Positions 18,453-28,687 of a DNA stretch of 64,000 nt are shown here, piece by piece. Below the pieces are notes generated by a model that ran no database searches, had not been told where the DNA came from, and saw only the letters and a list, made by a program, of their open reading frames with translations. This DNA comes from Streptomyces sp. CB01580 (GTDB lineage Bacteria > Actinomycetota > Actinomycetes > Streptomycetales > Streptomycetaceae). The first letter of the stretch is position 1. Each line of letters opens with the position of its first letter. The DNA is taken from contig NZ_LIXJ01000002.1 in the NCBI RefSeq assembly GCF_001905795.1, forward strand, positions 269,834-333,833, in the 5' to 3' direction. The position numbers and the translations under genes were made by a program.

Positions 18453-20078
18453 ATGCGCGGAGCCACACGGGCCGGGGGGATCGCCTGCTCGGTGGTCGTC
18501 GCCCTGACGGCGACGTCATGCGGAGGCGGCGAGGAGCTCCGCGGCGGTCCCGACGGAATCGTGAGGTCCTCCTGGGGCGACCCGCAGAACCCGCTGGAAC
18601 CGGCGAACACCAACGAGGTGCAGGGCGGCAAGGTCCTCGACATGATCTTCCGTGGGCTCAAGCGCTACGACCCGAGGACCGGCGCCGCCACCGACATGCT
18701 CGCCGAGCGGATCGGGACCAGGGACAACCAGAACTTCACGGTCACCGTGAAGGACGGCTGGACGTTCAGCAACGGCGAGAAGGTCACCGCGAGGTCCTTC
18801 GTGGACGCCTGGAACTACGGCGCCCTGCTGAAGAACAACCAGAAGAACGCCTACTTCTTCGGCTACATCGACGGGTACGCCAAGGTCCACCCGGCCGCCG
18901 GCCCCGCCACCGCGAAGACGCTCTCCGGCCTCCGGGTCGTCGACGACCGCACCTTCACGGTCAGGCTGTCGCAGAAGTTCTCCCTCTGGCCCGACACCCT
19001 CGGCTACCCCGCCTTCGCCCCGCTGCCCCGGGCCTTCTTCACCGACCATGCCGGCTGGCTGGCCAAGCCCGTCGGCAACGGCCCGTACACCGTCGACTCG
19101 TACACCCAGGGCGCCGCCATGAGCCTGCGCAGATGGGACGCGTACCCCGGCCCCGACAAGGCGCGCAACGGCGGCATCGACCTCCAGGTCTACACCGACA
19201 GCAACACCGCCTACACCGACCTGATGGCCGGGAACCTCGACCTCGTCGACGACGTGCCCGCCGCACAGCTGAAGAACGTCGAGGCGGACCTCGGCCCCCG
19301 CTACATCAACACTCCGGCCGGCATCATCCAGACCCTCGCCTTCCCCTTCTACGACCGGAAATGGGCCGCACGGGAGGCCGCCAAGGTCCGTCAGGGCCTG
19401 TCCATGGCCATCAACCGGGAGCAGATCACCCACCAGATCTTCCGGGAGACCCGCACCCCCGCCTCCGACTGGACCTCCCCGGTCCTCGGCGCGCACGGCG
19501 GCTTCGAGGAAGGGCTGTGCGGCGCGCCCTGCGAGTTCGACGCCGCCCGGGCCAGGAAGCTGATCCAGGAGGGCGGCGGCATCCCGGGAGGCCGGCTCAC
19601 GATCACGTACAACGCGGACACCGGTTCCCACAAGGAGTGGGTGGACGCCGTCTGCAACAGCATCAACCGGGTGATGGACGACAACAAGGCGTGCATCGGC
19701 ACCCCGGTCGGCACGTTCGCCGACTTCCGCGGACAGGTGACCCGGCAGCGGCTCACCGGCGCCTGGCGGGCGGGCTGGCAGATGGACTACCCGCTGATCC
19801 AGAACTTCCTCCAGCCGTTGTACTACACCGACGCCTCGTCCAACGACGGCAAGTGGAGCAGCAAGAAGTTCGACGGCCTGGTCGACCGGGCCAACGCCGA
19901 GTCCGACCGGGCCGGGGCCGTCTCGACGTTCCAGGACGCGGAGAGGGTCCTGGCCGAGCAGATGCCCGTCATCCCGCTCTGGTACCAGAACGGCAGCGCG
20001 GGCTACTCGGAACGGGTGAGCCACGTGGCGCTGAACCAGTTCAGCGTCCCGGTGTACGAGGGGATCCGGGTCAAGTGA
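18453..20078 (+). CDS. oligopeptide-binding lipoprotein of importer 2 (BldKB/DppA type)
   Basis: Peptide receptor, 541 aa. The lipobox is LTATSC with Cys23. SBP_bac_5 features include NTNEVQGGKVLDMIFRGL, the PVGNGPYTVDSY segment and a MAINREQI segment. Two Cys pairs (GLCGAPC, AVCNSINR..NKACIG) are typical of a streptomycete subgroup and could form disulfides. ATG 18453 has GAGGAGGAGG in front, and the ATG at 18423 in the same frame does not. It heads the second five-gene operon and is clearly diverged from the first receptor, so different peptides are expected. Its leader differs too: no hairpin follows the gene. Confidence 0.93.
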   Translation: MRGATRAGGIACSVVVALTATSCGGGEELRGGPDGIVRSSWGDPQNPLEPANTNEVQGGKVLDMIFRGLKRYDPRTGAATDMLAERIGTRDNQNFTVTVKDGWTFSNGEKVTARSFVDAWNYGALLKNNQKNAYFFGYIDGYAKVHPAAGPATAKTLSGLRVVDDRTFTVRLSQKFSLWPDTLGYPAFAPLPRAFFTDHAGWLAKPVGNGPYTVDSYTQGAAMSLRRWDAYPGPDKARNGGIDLQVYTDSNTAYTDLMAGNLDLVDDVPAAQLKNVEADLGPRYINTPAGIIQTLAFPFYDRKWAAREAAKVRQGLSMAINREQITHQIFRETRTPASDWTSPVLGAHGGFEEGLCGAPCEFDAARARKLIQEGGGIPGGRLTITYNADTGSHKEWVDAVCNSINRVMDDNKACIGTPVGTFADFRGQVTRQRLTGAWRAGWQMDYPLIQNFLQPLYYTDASSNDGKWSSKKFDGLVDRANAESDRAGAVSTFQDAERVLAEQMPVIPLWYQNGSAGYSERVSHVALNQFSVPVYEGIRVK

Positions 20079-20148
20079 CCCGCCGGGACCGGCATCCCGC
20101 CGAGCACCGTCGCCCCCGGCCACCGGGAACCACCCCCCGGGAGCCCTG

Positions 20149-21072
20149 ATGGGACGCTATGTGATCCGGCGGCTGCTGCAGATGATCCCGGTCTTCTTCG
20201 GCACCACGCTGCTCATCTTCCTCATGGTGAACGTGATGGGCGACCCCGTCGCGGGCCTCTGCGGCGAGCGCAGGTGCGACCCGGCCACCGCCGCCCGGCT
20301 CCGTTCGGAGCTCGGCCTCGACAAGCCCGTGTGGCAGCAGTACGCGACGTACATGGGCAACGTCTTCACCGGCGACTTCGGCACCGCGTTCAACGGGCAG
20401 AAGGTCACCGAGCTGATGGCCAGGGCCTTCCCCGTCACGATCCGGCTCACCGCCGTCGCGATCGTCTTCGAGATCGTCATCGGCATCAGCCTCGGTGTCG
20501 TCACCGGACTGCGCCGCGGACGCCCCGTCGACACCACCGCCCTCGTCCTGACCCTGATCGTCATCTCCGTTCCGACGTTCGTCACCGGCCTGCTTCTGCA
20601 ACTCCTCCTGGGCGTCGAATGGGGCGTCATCAAGCCCTCCGTCCCGCCGGGGGCGCCCGTCGACGCGCTCATCGTCCCCGGGCTCGTCCTCGCCTCGGTC
20701 TCCCTCGCGTACGTCACCCGGCTCACCCGGACCTCGATCGCGGAGAACGCCCGCGCCGACTACGTCCGCACCGCCGTCGCCAAGGGGCTTCCCCGGCGCC
20801 GCGTCGTCGTCCGGCACCTGCTGCGCAACTCGCTGATCCCCGTCGTCACGTTCATCGGCACGGACATCGGCGCCCTCATGGGCGGCGCGATCGTCACCGA
20901 ACGGATCTTCAACATCCACGGCGTCGGCTACCAGCTCTACCAGGGCATCCTGCGCCAGAACTCCCAGACCGTCGTCGGTTTCGTCACCGTCCTGGTCCTC
21001 GTCTTCCTGACGGCCAACCTGCTTGTCGACCTGCTGTACGCCGTACTCGACCCGAGGATCCGCTATGCCTGA
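20149..21072 (+). CDS. oligopeptide ABC permease 1 of importer 2 (DppB type)
   Basis: 307 aa, N-terminus MGRYVIRRLLQMIPVFFG, six predicted membrane helices, EAA-loop ADYVRTAVAKGLPRRRVVVRH, C-terminus DLLYAVLDPRIRYA. The extracytoplasmic loop contains a CGERRC pair not present in importer 1. It starts 70 nt after the receptor gene and overlaps the next gene by 8 bp. Confidence 0.95.
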   Translation: MGRYVIRRLLQMIPVFFGTTLLIFLMVNVMGDPVAGLCGERRCDPATAARLRSELGLDKPVWQQYATYMGNVFTGDFGTAFNGQKVTELMARAFPVTIRLTAVAIVFEIVIGISLGVVTGLRRGRPVDTTALVLTLIVISVPTFVTGLLLQLLLGVEWGVIKPSVPPGAPVDALIVPGLVLASVSLAYVTRLTRTSIAENARADYVRTAVAKGLPRRRVVVRHLLRNSLIPVVTFIGTDIGALMGGAIVTERIFNIHGVGYQLYQGILRQNSQTVVGFVTVLVLVFLTANLLVDLLYAVLDPRIRYA

Positions 21073-22042
21073 GCAGCAGACACCGGACGAGGCGATCTCA
21101 CCGGGCGGCGCGGGCGGAGCGACGGGCCTCGCCCTGGAGGAGGGCACGACCCTCGAAAAGGCGCTCGGCGGCCCCGGGGGCACCGGACCCGCCGGGAAAC
21201 CGCGCAGCCTGTGGTCCGACGCCCGGCGGGACCTGTGCCGCGACCCGGTCTTCCTCGTCTCCGCCCTGATCATCCTCTTCCTGGTGGTCATCTCGATCTG
21301 GCCGTCGCTGATCGCCGGCCAGGACCCCCTCGACTGCGACCTCGCCCGGGCCCAGGACGGCCCCCGCTCCGGGCACCCCTTCGGCTTCGACGGACAGGGC
21401 TGCGACGTCTACACCCGTACCGTCCACGGAGCCAGGAACTCGGTGACCGTCGGCATCTGCGCCACCCTCGGCGTCGCCCTGCTCGGCGGACTCCTCGGCG
21501 GTCTGGCGGGATACTTCGGCGGCTGGTGGGACGCCGTCCTCTCGCGCGTCACCGACGTCTTCTTCGGCATCCCCGTGGTCCTCGGCGGGCTGGTTTTCCT
21601 GTCCGTCGTCACCGGCTCCACCGTCTGGCCCGTGATCGGCTTCATCGTGCTGCTGGGCTGGCCGCAGATCGCCCGCATCGCCCGGGGCGCCGTGATCACC
21701 GTCAAACAGAACGACTACGTGCAGGCGGCCCGGGCGCTCGGCGCCTCCCACCCCCGGATGCTGCTGCGCCACATCGCCCCGAACGCCGTCGCGCCGGTGA
21801 TCGTCGTCGCGGCCATCGCGCTCGGTACGTACATCGCGCTGGAGGCGACCCTGTCGTTCCTCGGCGTCGGGCTGAGGCCGCCCGCCGTCTCCTGGGGCAT
21901 CGACCTCTCCGCCGCCTCCCCGTACATCCGCAACGCCCCGCACATGCTGCTCTGGCCCGCCGGGGCCTTGGCGGTCACGGTGCTCGCCTTCATCATGCTC
22001 GGCGACGCGGTGCGCGACGCCCTCGACCCCAAGCTGCGCTGA
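21065..22042 (+). CDS. oligopeptide ABC permease 2 of importer 2 (DppC type)
   Basis: 325 aa. A Gly/Thr/Glu-rich cytoplasmic leader of about 50 residues precedes the first membrane segment. The usual LGTD..GRD segment is replaced by a variant with two Cys (DPLDCDLARAQDG..GQGCDVYTRT), seen in a streptomycete subgroup. The EAA-loop NDYVQAARALGASHPRMLLRH and end DALDPKLR are standard. ATG 21065 overlaps the previous stop (8 bp). Confidence 0.94.
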   Translation: MPEQQTPDEAISPGGAGGATGLALEEGTTLEKALGGPGGTGPAGKPRSLWSDARRDLCRDPVFLVSALIILFLVVISIWPSLIAGQDPLDCDLARAQDGPRSGHPFGFDGQGCDVYTRTVHGARNSVTVGICATLGVALLGGLLGGLAGYFGGWWDAVLSRVTDVFFGIPVVLGGLVFLSVVTGSTVWPVIGFIVLLGWPQIARIARGAVITVKQNDYVQAARALGASHPRMLLRHIAPNAVAPVIVVAAIALGTYIALEATLSFLGVGLRPPAVSWGIDLSAASPYIRNAPHMLLWPAGALAVTVLAFIMLGDAVRDALDPKLR

Positions 22043-22052
22043 GGAGCCCGCC

Positions 22053-23030
22053 ATGCTGCTCGAAGTGCGCGATCTGTACGTGGAGTTCCGCACCCGCGAA
22101 GGTGTCGCCAAAGCCGTCAACGGAGTCACCTGCGCCGTGGACGCGGGCGAGACGCTGGCCGTGCTCGGCGAGTCCGGCTCCGGCAAGTCCGTCACCGCCC
22201 AGGCAGTCATGGGCATCCTCGACACGCCCCCCGGACGGATCGGCGGTGGCGAGATCCTCTTCAAGGGCCGCGACCTGCTGAGGATGGGCAAGGAGGAGCG
22301 CAGGAGGATCCGCGGCCAGGAGATGGCCATGATCTTCCAGGACGCGCTCTCCTCCCTCAACCCCGTGCTCAGCGTGGGGGAACAACTCGGTGAGATGTTT
22401 GTCGTCCACCGGGGGATGTCCCGCAAGGACGCCCGGACGAAGGCCGTCGAGCTCATGGACCGGGTCCGCATCCCGGCGGCGGGGCAGCGCGTGCGCGACT
22501 ACCCGCACCAGTTCTCCGGCGGCATGCGCCAGCGCATCATGATCGCCATGGCGCTGGCCCTGGAGCCCGACCTGATCATCGCGGACGAGCCCACCACCGC
22601 TCTCGACGTGACGGTCCAGGCACAGGTCATGGACCTGCTGGCGGAGCTCCGGAGCGAGTACGACATGGGCCTGATCCTGATCACCCACGACCTCGGTGTG
22701 GTCGCCGACGTCGCGGACCGGATCGCCGTGATGTACGCCGGCCGCATCGTCGAATCGGCCCCCGTCCACGACATCTACCGGGCCCCGGCCCACCCGTACA
22801 CCAAGGGCCTGCTCCGGTCGATCCCGCGCCTGGACCAGAAGGGCCGGGAGCTGTACGCGATCAAGGGTCTGCCGCCCAACCTGTTGCGCGTCCCGCCCGG
22901 TTGCGCCTTCCATCCGCGCTGCCCGCTGGCCCGGGACGTCTGCCGGGGCGAGGTGCCACCGCTGTTCCAGGTGGCCGAGGACCGCGAGAGCGCCTGCTAC
23001 TTCTGGGAGGAGGCGCTCGATGCGCGCTGA
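22053..23030 (+). CDS. oligopeptide ABC ATPase 1 of importer 2 (DppD type)
   Basis: 325 aa. Walker A GESGSGKS near residue 43, signature FSGGMRQR, Walker [13 protein letters not shown], Cys-containing C-terminus ([15 protein letters not shown]). It starts 10 nt after the permease stop with GAGGAG, and its 3' end overlaps the next gene by 11 bp. Confidence 0.95.
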   Translation: MLLEVRDLYVEFRTREGVAKAVNGVTCAVDAGETLAVLGESGSGKSVTAQAVMGILDTPPGRIGGGEILFKGRDLLRMGKEERRRIRGQEMAMIFQDALSSLNPVLSVGEQLGEMFVVHRGMSRKDARTKAVELMDRVRIPAAGQRVRDYPHQFSGGMRQRIMIAMALALEPDLIIADEPTTALDVTVQAQVMDLLAELRSEYDMGLILITHDLGVVADVADRIAVMYAGRIVESAPVHDIYRAPAHPYTKGLLRSIPRLDQKGRELYAIKGLPPNLLRVPPGCAFHPRCPLARDVCRGEVPPLFQVAEDRESACYFWEEALDAR

Positions 23031-24222
23031 TCACGCGACGCCCGCCGACCGGGGGAGCGGTCCGTCCCCGGGAAGCGCCCCTCTTGGGGTGAGCGACCGC
23101 GGCGAACCGATCCTCCAGGTCCGCGACCTGGTCAAGCACTATCCGCTGACCCGGGGCGTGCTGTTCAGGAAGCAGATCGGCGCGGTCAGGGCCGTCGACG
23201 GCGTCTCCTTCGACCTCGCGGCCGGGGAGACGCTCGGCATCGTGGGGGAGTCGGGCTGCGGCAAGTCGACCGTGGCCCGGATGCTGGTGCATCTGGAGCG
23301 CCCGACGGCCGGTGCGATCAGGTACAAGGGCGAGGACATCACCAGGCTGTCGGGGCGCGCCCTGAAGGCGGTGCGCCGCAACATCCAGATGGTGTTCCAG
23401 GACCCGTACACCTCGCTGAACCCGCGCATGACCGTCGGCGACATCATCGGGGAGCCGTACGAGATCCACCCCGAGGCGGCCCCGAAGGGCGACCGCCGCC
23501 GCAGGGTGCGGGAACTGCTGGACGTGGTGGGCCTGAACCCGGAGTACGTCAACCGCTACCCGCACCAGTTCTCCGGCGGTCAGCGCCAGCGCATCGGCAT
23601 CGCCCGCGGACTGGCCCTGAACCCGGAGATCATCGTCGCCGACGAGCCCGTCTCCGCCCTCGACGTCTCCGTCCAGGCACAGGTCGTCAACCTGCTGGAC
23701 CGGCTCCAGAGGGAGTTCGGGCTGAGCTACGTCTTCATCGCGCACGACCTGTCGATCGTCCGGCACATCTCCGACCGGGTGGTCGTGATGTACCTGGGCC
23801 GGATCGTGGAGACCGGCACCGACGAGCAGATCTACGACCACCCCACCCACCCGTACACCCAGGCGCTGCTGTCCGCTGTGCCGGTGCCGGACCCGGCGGT
23901 CCGCGCGCGGCGGGAGCGGATCATCCTGCACGGGGACATCCCCTCGCCCGCCGATCCGCCCTCCGGCTGCCGCTTCCGGACCCGTTGCTGGAAGGCGCGG
24001 GAGAGGTGCGCCAGGGAGGTGCCGCTGACGGCGGTCCCGGAGGTCTTCCGGGGGACGGACGGCCCGGCGGAGCACCCCTCGGCCTGCCACTTCGCGGAGG
24101 AGAAGCGAGTGGTGGCATCGGACGGACCGGACGGACCGGCTGGACCGGACGAGGAGGGCGGGGAGGGCGAGGAGGGCGGGGAGGACGGGACGCCGCCTTC
24201 CGGGAGCGGCCGGTCGGCCTGA
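23020..24222 (+). CDS. oligopeptide ABC ATPase 2 of importer 2 (DppF type)
   Basis: 400 aa. A variable leader of about 28 residues, then [23 protein letters not shown], Walker A GESGCGKS, signature FSGGQRQR, Walker [13 protein letters not shown] and a Cys-rich tail ([15 protein letters not shown]). The last 30 residues are a low-complexity Gly/Glu/Asp/Pro tail absent from its importer 1 counterpart. ATG 23020 has GGAGGAGG upstream and overlaps the preceding gene. Confidence 0.95.
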   Translation: MRADHATPADRGSGPSPGSAPLGVSDRGEPILQVRDLVKHYPLTRGVLFRKQIGAVRAVDGVSFDLAAGETLGIVGESGCGKSTVARMLVHLERPTAGAIRYKGEDITRLSGRALKAVRRNIQMVFQDPYTSLNPRMTVGDIIGEPYEIHPEAAPKGDRRRRVRELLDVVGLNPEYVNRYPHQFSGGQRQRIGIARGLALNPEIIVADEPVSALDVSVQAQVVNLLDRLQREFGLSYVFIAHDLSIVRHISDRVVVMYLGRIVETGTDEQIYDHPTHPYTQALLSAVPVPDPAVRARRERIILHGDIPSPADPPSGCRFRTRCWKARERCAREVPLTAVPEVFRGTDGPAEHPSACHFAEEKRVVASDGPDGPAGPDEEGGEGEEGGEDGTPPSGSGRSA

Positions 24223-24484
24223 CCGCGAGGCGCACGGGCGGGACCCGGTGGCGGGGCCCGGTGGCGGGGTTCGGGGGCTCTTGCAACGCGTGGGCAACGC
24301 GGCCGTCGTGCCTCCGACACACGGCTGCGGCAGCATGGGCGGAGCACGGCCGTGCGGGTGCCATGGACCGGCCGGGGCGCCAACTCCCCCCGGCCGGTCG
24401 CCCGTTGATCGTCCGCTTGCCCGTTCGCGCAACACCCCGGCGATCCCCTTGCCCGGTGCCGGAGGACGGTGGAGTATCGCTCGG

Positions 24485-25612
24485 GTGATACTCACACGGG
24501 GGGCAAGGATCACGGGCGCCGTTCTCTGCGCCCTGCTCGCGCTGATCGTCGCGGGCTGGATCGTACGGGACCTGGGAGCGGTCGACGGACCGGGTCATTT
24601 GCTGCGGTACTGGACCGACTACGAGGACGCACGCCTGCCGGAGGTGCCCACCACCTCGATCGACGACCTGGTCCTGTTCGTGATGTATCTCGTCGTCGCC
24701 CTCACGGTCATGCGGGTCTCGGCGGCCGCCTCCGCGCTGGTCGCGACCGGGGTCCTCACGCTCGCCCTCCGGCTCCCGGGACTCTGGAACATCGGGACGT
24801 CCCCCATGGACGGCATGTACTCCGACGAGCTGCGCACCCGCGCTCTGGTCTGCGCCTTCGTGGTCATCGCGGTGGCGGTCGCGCTGATCATCACGGCGGG
24901 CGCGGGGCGCCGCCCGCCGGCCGACTTCTCCGAACAGGTCCCGATCCGGCCGGGTCAGGGCGCGGGCGTGCTCACCTTCCTGCTGCTGGGTGCCTCGGCG
25001 GCGACCATCGCCGCGTGGCAGATCCGGACGGTGGTGCGGTTTCCCGAGATCTTCTCCGACTGGTACCTGGGCGGGGAACAGGCCTCGCACGGGCTGATCG
25101 ACCCCCCGCTGGGCTGGGCCGGTGCCGTCAACGCACTGCTCTGTCTGTTTGCGGGCGGGAGCGCGCTCGGCCGCGCCGCGTACGCCCGGCCGTTCGGCCT
25201 GATCGCGGCCGGGTTACTGCTGCCGGGCGCGGCGGGTGCGTTGATCCGCTCCCTGGACCAGGGCGTGCTGGGGCACTTCGGCGAACTGCCCACCGAGAGT
25301 CAACTCCTCGTGCTGAGCTGGACCTTCGAAGCGATCGCCGCTCTGGTCGTGCTCATCGCGCTGGCCGTCCGGGGCCCGGCCGGCCACCTCGCCCAGCCGT
25401 ATCAGGGGTACGACCCGGGCTACGAGCAGGGCTACGGGTACGGCCCGGTCCCCGGCCCCGGAACCGGACCTGGACCTGTGCCCGGACAGGGCTACGGCTA
25501 CCCCGGCTCCGGCCCGAGCCCGTTCGGGGCACCGCCCTCGCCCGACCGGCCGCCGCCGTTTCCTCCGCATCAGCCGCCGCCTCCGCCGTCCCAGCCGCCG
25601 CCGGGCTGGTGA
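24485..25612 (+). CDS. integral membrane protein with Gly/Tyr/Pro-rich cytoplasmic tail
   Basis: 375 aa, function unknown. Six predicted membrane segments (first ITGAVLCALLALIVAGWIV, last ALVVLIALAV) occupy residues 1-300. They are followed by a 75-residue tail with repeated GYGYGP/PGPGTGP motifs and a C-terminal run of Pro (HQPPPPPSQPPPGW). Such tails are common on streptomycete membrane proteins. GTG 24485 follows GGAG by about 12 nt. The frame is open to 24248, but that part is not membrane-like and has no start with a good ribosome-binding site. Confidence 0.75.
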   Translation: MILTRGARITGAVLCALLALIVAGWIVRDLGAVDGPGHLLRYWTDYEDARLPEVPTTSIDDLVLFVMYLVVALTVMRVSAAASALVATGVLTLALRLPGLWNIGTSPMDGMYSDELRTRALVCAFVVIAVAVALIITAGAGRRPPADFSEQVPIRPGQGAGVLTFLLLGASAATIAAWQIRTVVRFPEIFSDWYLGGEQASHGLIDPPLGWAGAVNALLCLFAGGSALGRAAYARPFGLIAAGLLLPGAAGALIRSLDQGVLGHFGELPTESQLLVLSWTFEAIAALVVLIALAVRGPAGHLAQPYQGYDPGYEQGYGYGPVPGPGTGPGPVPGQGYGYPGSGPSPFGAPPSPDRPPPFPPHQPPPPPSQPPPGW

Positions 25613-25726
25613 CGATCCGATGAAACATCGGAGGACGTCCGGTGAGGAGCCGGTGAAAGGCCGAAGGCGGGCCGGTGAAGGTTCGCAGGCGGGTCGGTGC
25701 GGGAGCGGTGAACGGCGAAACGGCCG

Positions 25727-25751
25727 CCGGGCACCCCGGCGGGGTGCCCGG
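25727..25751 (+). terminator. terminator after the membrane protein gene
   Basis: Perfect 11-bp stem CCGGGCACCCC / GGGGTGCCCGG with a GGC loop, 115 nt after the stop. A second hairpin at 25808-25837 (TCCCCCC..GGGGGGA with an inner GGCC pair) lies 118 nt beyond the 3' end of the convergent peptidase gene and may terminate that one. Nothing else is seen between 25613 and 25954. Confidence 0.75.
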
Positions 25752-25954
25752 CCCGGTTCGGACCTGTCGGGCGACCTCCGACCGGGCGGCCACGCCCCGG
25801 CGCGCACTCCCCCCAAGGCCGTAAGGGCCAGGGGGGACTCCCTCCGGCGTTGCCGGGATGTCCTGTTGGCTCCACTACGAGGACATTCCGACGCCTTGGA
25901 ATCGCACGCGCCGTGCCGCGTCCGCCTTCCGGTCGAAGGCCATCCGTCAGACCC

Positions 25955-28087
25955 TCAGTCGCGCAGCCCCAACGACCGCTTCAGGAAGTCCACTTGGAGC
26001 AGCAGCAGGTTCTCCGCCACCTGTTCCTGCGGCGTCATGTGCGTCACCCCGCTGAGCGGCAGCACCTCGTGCGGGCGCCCCGCCGCCAGCAGCGCGGACG
26101 ACAGCCTGAGCGAGTGCGCGACCACCACGTTGTCGTCCGCCAGACCGTGGACGATCATCATCGGACGTACCTGTTCCGCTGCCTTTGAGAGCCCCTCGTC
26201 CGTCAGCAGCGAGGTGTGCGCGTACACCTCCGGCTGCTCGGCCGGGTCACCGAGATAGCGCTCCGTGTAGTGGGTGTCGTAGAGCCGCAGATCGGTCACG
26301 GGTGCGCCGACCACCGCCGCGTGGAAGACGTCCGGCCGCCGCAGCACCGCGAGCGCCGACAGATATCCGCCGAACGACCAGCCGCGGATTGCAACCCTGC
26401 CGAGGTCCAGGGGGTAATTTTCGGCCAATGCGTGAAGCGCCTCGACCTGGTCGTCCAGGGTGAGCGCGAGATCGTCCTTGACGGCCTTCTCCCAGGCCGG
26501 TGAACGGCCCGGGGTGCCCCGTCCGTCCGCGACGACCACGGCGAAGCCCTGATCGGCGAACCACTGCGAGGTCAGGTGCGCATGGTGCGCGGCGAGCACC
26601 CGGCGGGCGTGCGGTCCGCCGTACGGATCCATCAGCACCGGAAGCGGACCATCCGATTCCTTGTAGTCCCGGGGGAGCAGCACGGCGCACGGAATCCGCC
26701 GTGCGCCCCCCTCGGTGAACTGCACCCGCGGCGAAAGCACCGGTTCCTGGGCGAAGTTCGCGATGGTGGCGATCCGCTTGCCGTCGCGGAGCACCTCGGC
26801 GCGCACCCCCGGCCACTGGAGCGACTGGGAGGCCAGCACCGTCACGTCGCCCGCGCGGACGGCCGAATGGACCCCGGCCTCTTCGGAGATCCGTTCGACG
26901 CCCAGCTCGTTGACCCGGTACACATGAGTCTCGCCGATCTCCGCTTCCGCAGCCTCCTCGCCCGCCGACGCCGACACCAGAATGTCCGAATCGCCGATGT
27001 CCAGGACCGCTCGGAGCTGCAACTGGGCGCCGGTCAGCAGTCGGTCGCCGACCGCGAGCACGCGTGCCCCGCCCTCGTCGGCGATCCGCACCAGGCGCCC
27101 GTCCGGTGCCCAGGCGGGTACCCCGGGGAAGATTTCCAGCCAAATCGGATCCTCGTCGACGTGCACCGTCCGCGTGGCGCCGGTCTCCGTGTCCACCGCG
27201 AGATGGAGCTGACTGCGCTGGTCACGGGCCTGCACCAGGAGCAGCGGAGCCCCCGCCGACGACCAGTGCACCTGGGCGAGGTACGGATAGTGCGCACGGT
27301 CCCAGACCACTTCGGTGCGGCCACCGTCCAGATCGGCCAGGAAGAGCCCCACCTCGGCGTTGGGCGTCCCCGCCGCCGGGTAGGCGACCTCGGCGGGCGT
27401 GCGGTCCGGGTGCGCGGGGTCGGCGATCCACCACCGCCGCACGGGGCTGTCGTCGACCCGGGCGACCAGCAGCCGGTCCGAGTCCGGCGACCACCAGAAG
27501 CCCCGCGAACGCTGCATCTCCTCGGCGGCGATGAACTCCGCCAGGCCGTACGTGACGTTCCCCGTCTCCGGTTCCGCCAGCGCCCGGTCCCCGTCGCCCT
27601 CGGCACCCACGACGCGCAGCGCGCCCTTGGCCACGTAGGCGATGTGCCGCCCGTCCGGCGAGGGGCGCGGGTCGATCACCGGGCCCGGTACCGGCAGCGC
27701 GCGCGCCGTGCCCGCCCGCAACTCCGCGACGTACACCTTCCCGGAGAGGGCGAACGCCGCCAACTCGGCCGCCGCGTCGACCGCGTAGCCGACGATCCCC
27801 GAGGAGCCCTCGCGGCTCCGCTCGCGCCGGGCGCGCTCCTGGGCCGACAGCCGTTCCGCGGAACCGCCCAGCAGGGCCTCGGGATCGGCGACGACCCGTT
27901 CCGTCGGAGTGCCGCCCTCGGGCAGGTCCAGCACCCACAGCCGGCCCGACCGTTCCGTTCCGGAACCTGACCGAAGAAAGACCACCCGCTTCCCGTCGGG
28001 TGAGATGGTGAACGCGCGCGGAGCGCCCAGACTGAAGCGCATGGTCCTGGCGTGCTGGCGAGGAAATGAGATCTGCTGCGAAGTCAT
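25955..28087 (-). CDS. S9 family serine peptidase (DPP IV / prolyl oligopeptidase type)
   Basis: 710 aa, probably cytoplasmic because no signal peptide is seen. Residues about 30-440 form the beta-propeller (FTISPDGKRVVFLRSGSGTE, RPSPDGRHIAYV, WWSPDSDRLLVARVDDS). The C-terminal hydrolase domain has the nucleophile GWSFGGY (Ser571), the Asp of GLADDNV (about 651) and the His of GVTHMT (about 683). The EE motif that anchors the substrate N-terminus in dipeptidyl peptidases is represented by AAEEMQRSRGFWWSPD, so dipeptidyl peptidase activity is likely. It would cleave peptides, possibly those delivered by the importers upstream. It is monocistronic, convergent with the membrane protein gene. Confidence 0.93.
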   Translation of the reverse strand: MTSQQISFPRQHARTMRFSLGAPRAFTISPDGKRVVFLRSGSGTERSGRLWVLDLPEGGTPTERVVADPEALLGGSAERLSAQERARRERSREGSSGIVGYAVDAAAELAAFALSGKVYVAELRAGTARALPVPGPVIDPRPSPDGRHIAYVAKGALRVVGAEGDGDRALAEPETGNVTYGLAEFIAAEEMQRSRGFWWSPDSDRLLVARVDDSPVRRWWIADPAHPDRTPAEVAYPAAGTPNAEVGLFLADLDGGRTEVVWDRAHYPYLAQVHWSSAGAPLLLVQARDQRSQLHLAVDTETGATRTVHVDEDPIWLEIFPGVPAWAPDGRLVRIADEGGARVLAVGDRLLTGAQLQLRAVLDIGDSDILVSASAGEEAAEAEIGETHVYRVNELGVERISEEAGVHSAVRAGDVTVLASQSLQWPGVRAEVLRDGKRIATIANFAQEPVLSPRVQFTEGGARRIPCAVLLPRDYKESDGPLPVLMDPYGGPHARRVLAAHHAHLTSQWFADQGFAVVVADGRGTPGRSPAWEKAVKDDLALTLDDQVEALHALAENYPLDLGRVAIRGWSFGGYLSALAVLRRPDVFHAAVVGAPVTDLRLYDTHYTERYLGDPAEQPEVYAHTSLLTDEGLSKAAEQVRPMMIVHGLADDNVVVAHSLRLSSALLAAGRPHEVLPLSGVTHMTPQEQVAENLLLLQVDFLKRSLGLRD

Positions 28088-28271
28088 GGCCCGAACCTAG
28101 TCCCCGATCCCCTGCCCAGTCCCCGATCCACCGTTCGTGCGCCCCTCGTGCTGCCGTGCCCCGATCAATGCGGTGGCACGGATAGTTATGATCCGTAGCG
28201 CTCGGTGGGTATGAACCCGCTGGCTCCACGTGTGCTGCCCGTCCCGACCGTACTGATGGAGGTGAACCGCC

Positions 28272-28466
28272 GTGGCACTCTCGATTTCGGCGGTGGTGCT
28301 GCTGGCGATCGTCGTCTTCCTGCTGATCCGGAAATCCGGACTGAAGGCCGGACATGCGGTGGTCTGCGCGCTTCTCGGTTTCTATCTCGCCAGCTCGTCC
28401 ATCGCGCCCAGCATCGCGAACCTGACCACGAACGTGGCAGGGATGATCGGCAGTCTCAAGTTCTGA
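28272..28466 (+). CDS. small conserved membrane protein, 64 aa
   Basis: Two hydrophobic segments: MALSISAVVLLAIVVFLLIR and AGHAVVCALLGFYLASSSIA, then a weakly hydrophobic tail ending IGSLKF. GTG 28272 follows GGAGGTGA. Small proteins of this kind recur in actinobacteria, some on mobile elements. No function is assigned. It lies alone between the peptidase gene (divergent) and mshB. Confidence 0.75.
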   Translation: MALSISAVVLLAIVVFLLIRKSGLKAGHAVVCALLGFYLASSSIAPSIANLTTNVAGMIGSLKF

Positions 28467-28687
28467 GGCACGGCCTCCGGGACGCGGGTTCCGGGGCACG
28501 GCGTCCGATCCCGAGACACGACTTCTGAGGCACGGTTCCGAGACAGCGGCTTCCGAGTACGGCCCATGAGGCACGGCTCGGCGGCGCGTCCCGGTTCGGC
28601 GGCACGGTGGTCCGACGGTACAGCGGTCCGACAGCCATGTGCAGGCGCGGTCGGCTCTCCAGGCGCTCGGCTCGTAGGGTGGTCCCC

